The notes beneath the pieces were generated by a model, which saw only the letters and a list, made by a program, of their open reading frames with translations, was not told the origin of the DNA and did not search any database. From Aquimarina sp. (GTDB taxonomy: Bacteria > Bacteroidota > Bacteroidia > Flavobacteriales > Flavobacteriaceae): DNA of 9,231 nucleotides. Below, in pieces: positions 1 through 5,487 of this stretch. Positions within the stretch are counted from its first letter, which is position 1, and each line of letters opens with the position of its first letter. A program made the translations under genes and the position numbers. The stretch lies in NCBI GenBank assembly GCA_002697475.1, contig NZVW01000139.1, positions 1 through 9,231 on the forward strand. Reading direction: 5' to 3'.

Positions 1-221
1 AAATATTGTTGCATAAGAATAGTATCTCCAGTTTTGGCATCTATGTAGTCAAAAGTTTGAAATCCTTCGTTGATGAGTCTTTCTTTTATGGATTTCATAG
101 AAGTTTTTGTATTGTCCACTTCTTCCTTAGCAATGGTTTTTACTTCTTCAACTTCTTTCTTTGTTTCTTTATTACAGGATATAATAAAAACGGCAAGGAT
201 GATATACAGTATATTTTTCAT
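1..221 (-). CDS. Small lipoprotein, N-terminal part (cut by window edge)
   Basis: Reading from the ATG at 221 to the window edge gives 73 complete codons with no stop, so the gene continues outside the window. The product begins with a short basic-hydrophobic signal (MKNILYIILAVF) followed by a lipobox-like IISC, with the lipidated cysteine at residue 16. This predicts export and anchoring in a membrane by signal peptidase II. After Cys16 comes a highly charged Lys/Glu stretch (about residues 18-50) that probably acts as a linker or short helix, then a more ordered segment (GFQTFDYIDAKTGDT). No family is recognised, and the function is unknown. The gene starts 50 bases downstream of the CYTH gene on the same strand, so co-transcription is possible. 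The lipoprotein call rests on the signal and lipobox alone. Confidence 0.75.
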   Translation of the reverse strand, partial: MKNILYIILAVFIISCNKETKKEVEEVKTIAKEEVDNTKTSMKSIKERLINEGFQTFDYIDAKTGDTILMQQY

Positions 222-271
222 TTTACAGTTGGAATGGTTTTAGAAAACAAGGTACTAATTTTTGATAAAAG

Positions 272-757
272 TCATTTGTTTTTTTTATCAGGCCAACTGG
301 TATAAGGATGTTTACTCAATTGAGAGTTATAATATCTTGAATCACCAGTTACTTCCTCACCTAACCATTTTGGTTTTGTGAAATTTTCTGCTTCATCAGT
401 TAATTCTATCTCAGCGAGTATAAGTCCTTTATTATTCCCTTCAAAAACATCTACTTCGTAAGTATGATTTTCTACAGGTACTTCATATCTAATTTTTTCT
501 ATACTTCCGGGTTCGCAAAGCAAAAATAACGCCTCCGCTTCATCTACGGCAATCTCTTTCTCCCACTCAAAACGACTCGCACCGGAGACACTGCCTTTTC
601 CTTTAACGGTTACAAATGCCTGATTATCTCTTACTCGTATTCTGACTGTTCTTTCTGGATCTGTATTTAAAAACCCCTGCTTGATTCTATACTTCCTGTA
701 AGCTTCATTTTTAAAATCTTCTAAGGTGACCAAAAATTTACGTTCTATTTCTATCAT
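272..757 (-). CDS. CYTH-domain protein, probable inorganic triphosphatase
   Basis: This is a complete 161-residue, single-domain CYTH (triphosphate tunnel metalloenzyme) protein. The diagnostic ExExK motif is at residues 3-7 (EIERK). The alternating charged residues expected to line the tunnel follow in order: TVRIRVR (37-43), VKGKG (51-55), FEWEKEI (63-69), KIRYEV (88-93), EVDVF (101-105), LAEIEL (114-119) and GDSRYYN (138-144). The length fits the short bacterial CYTH class. Characterised members of this class hydrolyse tripolyphosphate with a divalent cation, while relatives include class IV adenylate cyclases and thiamine triphosphatases. Inorganic triphosphatase is therefore the likeliest activity, but the substrate is inferred. 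The start is fixed because the motif begins at residue 3. No signal peptide is present, so the protein is cytoplasmic. It follows the DUF2911 gene by 40 bases on the same strand. Confidence 0.9.
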   Translation of the reverse strand: MIEIERKFLVTLEDFKNEAYRKYRIKQGFLNTDPERTVRIRVRDNQAFVTVKGKGSVSGASRFEWEKEIAVDEAEALFLLCEPGSIEKIRYEVPVENHTYEVDVFEGNNKGLILAEIELTDEAENFTKPKWLGEEVTGDSRYYNSQLSKHPYTSWPDKKNK

Positions 758-797
758 TTATTCTAGTACTTCTGGATATGCTCAGAAAAGTATAAAA

Positions 798-1634
798 TTA
801 TTGCGATGATTGCGCAATAAAATGCTCATTGAGCCTGATAAAATCCTTATTTTTTGCTTTTTTAGCCAAATCGAGAGATGCTTTAGCAGCGATGATAGCT
901 TCTTCTTTTCTACCCAGATCGTGTAATATCAAAGCTTTCCTGTGTATTTGAAAAAATAGCGGATCATTTACTATAGCTTTTTCGATATATTCCAAAGCTT
1001 TATTTAAATCCGTTTTTGTATCATGAAGATAAACTGCTGCCTGAAAATAATCTAAAGAAGATGGCCCCGAAAGGTTTTTTGATATATTGCTTAATGCTTG
1101 ATCTTGGATTTCTGTAGTCACATGAATATTAATCTGTACAGTGTCCCAATGTAAAATCAGTGTACCAGACTTCAACGTAATGTTGTCAAAATATATATGA
1201 AAAGACTCTTTAACTTCTGTAGAAGTTACTGCTGGAATGCTAAAGCTGACTAGCGGTTCTTTTGATGTGTAAGTGAGCCAGTTTGTACTTGTATAGGTAT
1301 ATAAATTAATCTTCCATTCTTTAATTCCGGGGACAGTTAATAGGGCATACTCTCCTTCGTTTAAAGAAATGTCATTTATTTTGATTTTAGTATTAAATGT
1401 TAGCTTAGTAGCTGCATTGGCTCCTGTTCTCCATAATTCACCGTATGGTAATAGACCTTTTTCTCCAAACAGGATTCTGTTTCTCTTGCCTGGTCTGCTG
1501 TAGGCTATAGTGATAATAGTAAATCCAATAGTTTGTTGTACATTAGCTTTAGGACTTGTTGCTGGTAATTTTATTTGAGCGTGACCATATATACTGGATA
1601 GAACCAGCAGAAGAAATAATAACTTCGATTTCAT
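798..1634 (-). CDS. Secreted DUF2911 protein with C-terminal TPR-like helices
   Basis: The product is 278 residues when started at the ATG at 1634. This start is preferred because residues 1-20 then form a clean signal peptide (MKSKLLFLLLVLSSIYGHAQ). An in-frame ATG at 1685 would add 17 residues ahead of the signal and overlap the preceding regulator gene. Residues about 22-170 match DUF2911, with the recognisable runs LPATSPKA, IAYSRPGKRNR, LLPYGELWRTGANAAT (61-76) and LNEGEYALLTVPG (91-103). The family is common in exported Bacteroidota proteins and has no assigned biochemical function. Residues about 190-275 look like paired amphipathic helices of the TPR type (ALEYIEKAIVNDPLFFQIHRKA, with a second helix pair ending near 260), suggesting protein-protein contact. 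The gene begins 34 bases after the membrane AraC regulator, so it is probably in the same operon. Confidence 0.85.
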   Translation of the reverse strand: MKSKLLFLLLVLSSIYGHAQIKLPATSPKANVQQTIGFTIITIAYSRPGKRNRILFGEKGLLPYGELWRTGANAATKLTFNTKIKINDISLNEGEYALLTVPGIKEWKINLYTYTSTNWLTYTSKEPLVSFSIPAVTSTEVKESFHIYFDNITLKSGTLILHWDTVQINIHVTTEIQDQALSNISKNLSGPSSLDYFQAAVYLHDTKTDLNKALEYIEKAIVNDPLFFQIHRKALILHDLGRKEEAIIAAKASLDLAKKAKNKDFIRLNEHFIAQSSQ

Positions 1635-1668
1635 GTAATTCGTTTTTAAGATTAAAAAAATTGTAATT

Positions 1669-2775
1669 TTATTTTGTTGTTGCAAAGTATTCTTTTGGCG
1701 TACTGCCCATCAAGGCTTTAAATGATTTATTGAATGTAGTTTTAGAATTGAATCCGGCTTCCTGTGCAAGCCCAAAAAAGGTCATATGTTTTGCCTTATC
1801 TGTTTCGGTAAGTGCTATAAATTCTTTAATTCGATAGTAATTGACATATTCAAAGAAATTCATTCCAATGCGCTCGTTAAGTAGACGCGCCATTTCGGGA
1901 TTACTGATTCCCATCATTTCTGCTAGTTCTGACTTTAAGAGTTTTCTATTCAGAAAAGGCTTTTTGCGCTCCATTAAATCTTCGAGCTTTAGCTTAAGTG
2001 CTTCCAGTTGTTGATGGTTTAATTTTGAGTTGGCATATTTAGCGGATTGCAGGCGCTCTGCTATATGAAATAATTTAGGTTCCTTAATGATATAAAAAGC
2101 AAGACCTAACATCAATAGCGCTATACCTATCCATATGATTTGCCAGTCTACTTTTTTAAGTACCGCATAGTCAAATACCCAATTGAGATACAAAAGTATC
2201 CAGCAGAGTATGCATAAACCTATAGCGAACAAAAAGTAAGTAAAAAACTTTGTCTTAACGTGATAGCTGATTTCTTCGTTAAGCTTTTTTGTAAAGTTCA
2301 AAAAGATTTTTACGCTTAAAACCCAATACGTAGTATTGATCAATAAACCAATGCCTAAAAAATATATGGTAGCATTTTGAGTAAAACCACTTGCCACTCT
2401 TTCTTCCAAAACCTGATCTGAGGGTATTATGAAATATAGCGTAACAAAGATATTATAGATCACTGCTGGTAGATAATGCAGGAGATCAGCATTCTTATAT
2501 TTCTCTGCGGTAAATGATGATTTAGTGAGAAGGTAAATTGTGGCCCCGAATAGAAGTGTGGCAAATTCAGAAAAAGTAACCCATCTGTAATTAGCCGTAA
2601 AGATTTCAGATAAATAGAATACTCTCCCTGTAAGCCCAATACCCAGTGCTATGATTAGTATAATCAAATAGCGGTTAACTCGTTTTCTTTTTTTTGAAGA
2701 AAAACAGAATATTCCCAATAAGAAAATAGTTTGAAAAAAAGCAAAATAGACTAATTGATTTAATAAGATCTGCAT
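1669..2775 (-). CDS. Membrane-embedded AraC-family transcriptional regulator
   Basis: This 368-residue protein combines a polytopic membrane domain with a C-terminal DNA-binding domain. Hydrophobic segments lie at roughly residues 6-26, 36-55, 66-84, 97-117, 134-156, 176-199 and 212-230, which gives about seven helices. A charged linker with coiled-coil character follows (about 238-272). The AraC/XylS domain spans about 273-365. It has two helix-turn-helix units, the first around LLKSELAEMMGISNPEMARLL and the second around FFGLAQEAGFNSKTTFNKSF, ending in the family's typical MGSTPKEYF. This architecture is frequent in flavobacteria. By analogy it senses something at or in the membrane and regulates genes from there, but neither the ligand nor the targets can be read from the sequence. 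Its position between two genes for exported proteins, with gaps of 18 and 34 bases, makes local control plausible. Confidence 0.9.
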   Translation of the reverse strand: MQILLNQLVYFAFFQTIFLLGIFCFSSKKRKRVNRYLIILIIALGIGLTGRVFYLSEIFTANYRWVTFSEFATLLFGATIYLLTKSSFTAEKYKNADLLHYLPAVIYNIFVTLYFIIPSDQVLEERVASGFTQNATIYFLGIGLLINTTYWVLSVKIFLNFTKKLNEEISYHVKTKFFTYFLFAIGLCILCWILLYLNWVFDYAVLKKVDWQIIWIGIALLMLGLAFYIIKEPKLFHIAERLQSAKYANSKLNHQQLEALKLKLEDLMERKKPFLNRKLLKSELAEMMGISNPEMARLLNERIGMNFFEYVNYYRIKEFIALTETDKAKHMTFFGLAQEAGFNSKTTFNKSFKALMGSTPKEYFATTK

Positions 2776-2793
2776 AGGTCGGATACAATGATG

Positions 2794-3474
2794 TTAAAAT
2801 ATAAACTGAGTATAGTTTTCAACAGCATCAAAATTTAAGGTGTTATTTTTTTGCGTAAAAGAATTAAAATCATCTTGGTTATCCCACTCTGTTAAAATTA
2901 AGATATCTGGATTATAGTAATAACCAAGTGGTGACTTTCCATTTGTTAGAATCAGAATGTTTTTACCTTGATTAGATGCGACGAGTGATTTCCAATGCTG
3001 CATAAAATTTGTCAGATTTTTACCTTCTTTTTTCCAGTAAGCGGTCAAGGTATATAATTTTTCTTTTTGAAACCGTATCGTTTTGGATTCATCTATTTCA
3101 TAATAAGTAGGTAGAAAAATGTCCCAAATATCTTTTCGCTGCTGATGGAAGTCAGATACCTCATCTGTTATATTTTCTATGAATTCTTCCCTGAGCTGCA
3201 TATTATCCCATTTGGCTAATATTAAACTATTGGGCTGAAGGTTACCTAAAACTGTTTTTTTGATTCTAGTAAAACCTAAAGTTGTATAGCTCATTTCTTG
3301 CCCTATGGGTATTATAGTTTCTCTGTAGTGTTTAAACTTTTCTGAGCTGTTTGGTTTGGCTAAAATTAGTAGCAGGTCAAAAACTTCTCCTTTTTTTAAT
3401 TGGATCTCTTGTGGTAATTGTTGCGCCTGAATGCAATAACTAAAGCTAAAAAAAAGTAGAATCAATGCTCTCAT
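2794..3474 (-). CDS. Exported protein with two ferredoxin-like (dimeric alpha/beta barrel type) repeats
   Basis: The product is 226 residues. Residues 1-17 form a signal peptide (MRALILLFFSFSYCIQA); Cys14 is not in a lipobox context, so cleavage by signal peptidase I is expected. The mature protein appears to hold two copies of one unit. The first, about 32-102, runs FDLLLILAK, then a helix, then SLILAKWDN. The second, about 140-208, runs YTLTAYWKK, then a helix, then DILILTEWDN. The pattern of strand, helix, strands and a final WDN followed by a helix resembles the ferredoxin-like folds of the DUF1330/antibiotic-biosynthesis-monooxygenase superfamily, whose small domains normally pair as dimers. 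Here the pair would be formed within one chain. No catalytic residues are recognised and no reaction is proposed. It is the first gene of the cluster, 18 bases ahead of the AraC-type regulator. Family assignment is by pattern and tentative. Confidence 0.65.
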   Translation of the reverse strand: MRALILLFFSFSYCIQAQQLPQEIQLKKGEVFDLLLILAKPNSSEKFKHYRETIIPIGQEMSYTTLGFTRIKKTVLGNLQPNSLILAKWDNMQLREEFIENITDEVSDFHQQRKDIWDIFLPTYYEIDESKTIRFQKEKLYTLTAYWKKEGKNLTNFMQHWKSLVASNQGKNILILTNGKSPLGYYYNPDILILTEWDNQDDFNSFTQKNNTLNFDAVENYTQFIF

Positions 3475-3492
3475 AACGGTTTGTTTAGATCA

Positions 3493-3500
3493 CAAATCTA
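3493..3500 (-). promoter_or_regulatory. Candidate -7 element for the exported-protein/AraC/DUF2911 cluster
   Basis: On the minus strand this reads TAGATTTG, an exact match to the Bacteroidota -7 consensus TAnnTTTG. It lies 18 bases before the ATG at 3474, giving a short leader. No TTG is present at the expected upstream distance, so only half of the promoter is supported. It falls in the 99-base gap after the oxidoreductase gene. Confidence 0.35.
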
Positions 3501-3573
3501 GAAGCATTTTTTAAAAACCGTATGAATATAGATGTGAGATAGGTACACTTACAGTATTGGTACGATAAAGCAG

Positions 3574-4233
3574 TTAATTATCAGCAAGTTGGTTGATTTT
3601 GTCAGAAGGTATTATTTCAGGTGAATATTTGTTATTGGCTACCCAAATCATAACCGAAACGATCGTTTCGGGTTCTATAGAACGATACTTTCTTAGCTTG
3701 CCTACCAATACAGGATTGATTAGACGCATTAACTGTATGAAAAGATATTCGCCAATACGCCGTTCTTGTCTTTTGCTATCAATTAATGATGGTTGTAAAA
3801 TGTATGTGTTAGGGATATTAAATTCTAATACTACTTTTTCCATTTCACCTTTAGTGCGATTATAAAAGATAGCACTATTGGCATTAGCACCTAATGCTGA
3901 AACCACAATTAAAGTGTTTATACCGTTAGTTTTACATAACCTGGCAGCACTAACCGGAATGCCGTAATCTACATTATGATATTTTTCCTTGTCAGGAGTT
4001 TTTGACTTAGTGGTACCCACACAACAAAACACTTCATCAGCGGTAAAAGAAGTGCTATGATCTCTTAAATTGAACATATCAATTAAATGCTCTTCTATTT
4101 TAGGGTGATCCAATTTTACACTTGATCTGGAAAATAGTTTAATTTTAGCATAGCGATCATCTTTTAATAATTTATGCAATAAAATTCCTCCTGTAAGACC
4201 AGTCGCACCCAGAATTATTGCTGTTTTAGACAT
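3574..4233 (-). CDS. NAD(P)-binding oxidoreductase, atypical short-chain dehydrogenase (HTATIP2/TIP30-like)
   Basis: This is a complete 219-residue protein with an N-terminal Rossmann fold. The nucleotide-binding loop GATGLTG is at residues 9-15, directly after the first strand (TAIIL). FSRSS (34-38) closes the second strand and could recognise the 2'-phosphate of NADPH. CCVGTT (70-75) is the typical strand-4 motif. A possible catalytic set is present: Ser112 in VVSALGA, and Tyr124 with Lys128 in YNRTK (a YxxxK arrangement). The length and order match short bacterial relatives of HTATIP2/TIP30, often annotated simply as NAD(P)H-binding proteins. The substrate is unknown. No signal peptide is present, so it is cytoplasmic. 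It is transcribed divergently from dinB across a 66-base gap and has its own candidate promoter there. Confidence 0.85.
   Translation of the reverse strand: MSKTAIILGATGLTGGILLHKLLKDDRYAKIKLFSRSSVKLDHPKIEEHLIDMFNLRDHSTSFTADEVFCCVGTTKSKTPDKEKYHNVDYGIPVSAARLCKTNGINTLIVVSALGANANSAIFYNRTKGEMEKVVLEFNIPNTYILQPSLIDSKRQERRIGEYLFIQLMRLINPVLVGKLRKYRSIEPETIVSVMIWVANNKYSPEIIPSDKINQLADN
3654..3671. repeat. Perfect 18-base palindrome inside the oxidoreductase gene
   Basis: The sequence CCGAAACGATCGTTTCGG equals its own reverse complement. It is encoded within the C-terminal part of the oxidoreductase gene, at residues around 188-194 (PETIVSV). The symmetry is exact over nine base pairs per arm and does not extend further. 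Whether it is a protein-binding site or a coincidence of codon choice cannot be told from one copy. Confidence 0.5.
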
Positions 4234-4251
4234 AAGAATTTGATTTGTTAT

Positions 4252-4283
4252 TAAAGGTATGTAAAGAACCCATAAATTTGCAA
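4252..4283 (-). promoter_or_regulatory. Candidate promoter of the NAD(P)-binding oxidoreductase gene
   Basis: Read on the minus strand, a TTG (4281-4283) is followed after 21 bases by TACCTTTA (4252-4259). This differs from the Bacteroidota -7 consensus TAnnTTTG by only the last base. The spacing lies within the 17-23 range described for flavobacterial promoters. The start codon follows 18 bases downstream of the -7 box. Its upstream element lies directly next to the -7 box of dinB. Confidence 0.45.
4273..4280 (+). promoter_or_regulatory. Candidate -7 element of dinB
   Basis: TAAATTTG matches the consensus TAnnTTTG exactly and ends 19 bases before the TTG start of dinB. The nearest upstream TTG (4245-4247) is 25 bases away, slightly too far for the usual spacing, so the -33 part is weak. 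No LexA-type operator was recognised, so damage-induced control cannot be claimed from this sequence. Confidence 0.45.
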
Positions 4284-4299
4284 GTAATTAGCTTTTCTT

Positions 4300-5409
4300 T
4301 TGGATATCATACAGGCACATAGAAAAATTATTCACGTGGATATGGACGCATTTTATGCTTCTGTAGAACAAATGGACAATCCGGAATTAAAGGGAAAGCC
4401 TTTAGCCGTAGGAGGAGGTTCAAAACGTGGAGTAGTTAGCGCTGCCAGTTATGAAGCAAGAAAATTTGGGGTACGGTCTGCCATGCCCGGATTCACTGCG
4501 CAAAAGTTATGTCCACAGCTTATTTTTGTCAAACCCCGTTTTGATCGATACAAAGAGATTTCTACTAAAATCCGCAAGATTTTTTTAGACTATACGGATT
4601 TGGTAGAACCTTTATCTTTAGATGAAGCTTACCTTGATGTTACTGAGAATAAAAAGGGAAACCCCAGTGCTACGCTTATCGCAAAGGAAATTCGTCAACG
4701 GATTTATGATGAGGTTGGACTTACGGCATCTGCTGGGATATCCATCAATAAATTCATTGCTAAAGTTGCCAGTGACTACGATAAACCCAATGGACAGAAA
4801 ACAGTAAACCCTGAGGAGGTTGAAGAATTTCTGGAAAATCTGGATGTTAAAAAGTTTTATGGAGTAGGTAAGGTCACGCAGGCCAAGATGTATGAAATGG
4901 GTATTTATACAGGTAAAGATCTAAAAAGTAAATCCGAAGAGTTTCTTATTGAGCATTTTGGTAAGTCAGGAGGGCATTATTATAAAATTGTAAGAGGCAT
5001 CCATTTAAGTGAGGTAAAACCCAATCGTGAACGTAAATCATTGGGTGCGGAACGTACATTTAGTGAAAATGTTTCTTCTGAAATTTATATGTTGGAGCGT
5101 TTGCAGAACATCGCAGAGGAATTGCAAAGAAGATTAAAATCCAGTAAAGTAGCTGGAAAAACAGTGACACTAAAGATAAAGTACAGTGATTTCACCTTAC
5201 AAACTCGTAGTAAGACATTACCCTATTATGTCAGTGATGCTGATATTCTGCTAGAAACGGCTAAAGACCTATTGTATCAGGAAAAGATGAAAAACTCTGT
5301 TCGTTTACTAGGACTGTCTTTGTCCAATCTGAATACCGGTAAGGATACTACCAAAAAGATAAAGGATGAAAACGAATTTCAGGTGATACAGTTGAAGTTT
5401 GAGTTTTAG
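4300..5409 (+). CDS. dinB: DNA polymerase IV (Y-family translesion polymerase)
   Basis: DinB copies past DNA lesions with low fidelity. The protein has 369 residues. The palm motif HVDMDAFYASVE (12-23) supplies the first metal-binding aspartate (Asp14) and the steric-gate position (Tyr19, matching Phe13 of E. coli DinB). SLDEAYLD (106-113) supplies the acidic pair Asp108/Glu109. The fingers region has VVSAASYEARKFGVRSAMP (45-63), with the conserved YEAR. Helix-hairpin-helix-like FYGVGK (186-191) marks the thumb, and the little finger starts near 245 (KSLGAERTF). The C-terminal QLKFEF (364-369) resembles the sliding-clamp-binding peptide at the end of E. coli DinB. The start is a TTG at 4300: an in-frame stop lies at 4285, no ATG or GTG occurs in between, and the first later candidates fall inside the catalytic motif. 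The enzyme looks intact and functional. Confidence 0.97.
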   Translation: MDIIQAHRKIIHVDMDAFYASVEQMDNPELKGKPLAVGGGSKRGVVSAASYEARKFGVRSAMPGFTAQKLCPQLIFVKPRFDRYKEISTKIRKIFLDYTDLVEPLSLDEAYLDVTENKKGNPSATLIAKEIRQRIYDEVGLTASAGISINKFIAKVASDYDKPNGQKTVNPEEVEEFLENLDVKKFYGVGKVTQAKMYEMGIYTGKDLKSKSEEFLIEHFGKSGGHYYKIVRGIHLSEVKPNRERKSLGAERTFSENVSSEIYMLERLQNIAEELQRRLKSSKVAGKTVTLKIKYSDFTLQTRSKTLPYYVSDADILLETAKDLLYQEKMKNSVRLLGLSLSNLNTGKDTTKKIKDENEFQVIQLKFEF

Positions 5410-5487
5410 GAAGTAGGTTGTAAGCACAGAAAGCGAACGACTTTTATAATTCTTTTACTTAAATTACAATACTTAAAACCTTCTAGT

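Noticed and set aside
263..290. Inverted repeat TGATAAAA / TTTTATCA with a 12-base loop, considered as a terminator after the CYTH gene
   Set aside because: The stem is almost all A/T, it overlaps the end of the coding region, and no U-run follows on the minus strand at the right place. Stability would be poor.
6..305. Plus-strand open reading frame of 99 codons
   Set aside because: It lies opposite the lipoprotein gene and the end of the CYTH gene. Its Phe-rich translation is what the reverse of Lys/Glu-rich coding sequence gives, and it has no family features.
1635..1685. Longer start of the DUF2911 gene at 1685
   Set aside because: It would place 17 residues in front of a normal signal peptide and overlap the end of the regulator gene. 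The ATG at 1634 gives a standard secreted protein.
3593..3865. Plus-strand open reading frame of 90 codons
   Set aside because: It is antisense to the conserved oxidoreductase gene, has no recognisable domain and no promoter.
4622..4807. Plus-strand open reading frame of 61 codons
   Set aside because: It is an out-of-frame shadow inside dinB, whose own frame carries all the conserved polymerase motifs.
5410..5487. Gap between dinB and the KAP gene, examined for a promoter, terminator or attachment site
   Set aside because: Only poor -7-like strings (for example TATAATTC) were found, with no stem-loop and no repeat shared with the other end of the KAP gene. The gene may be read through from dinB.
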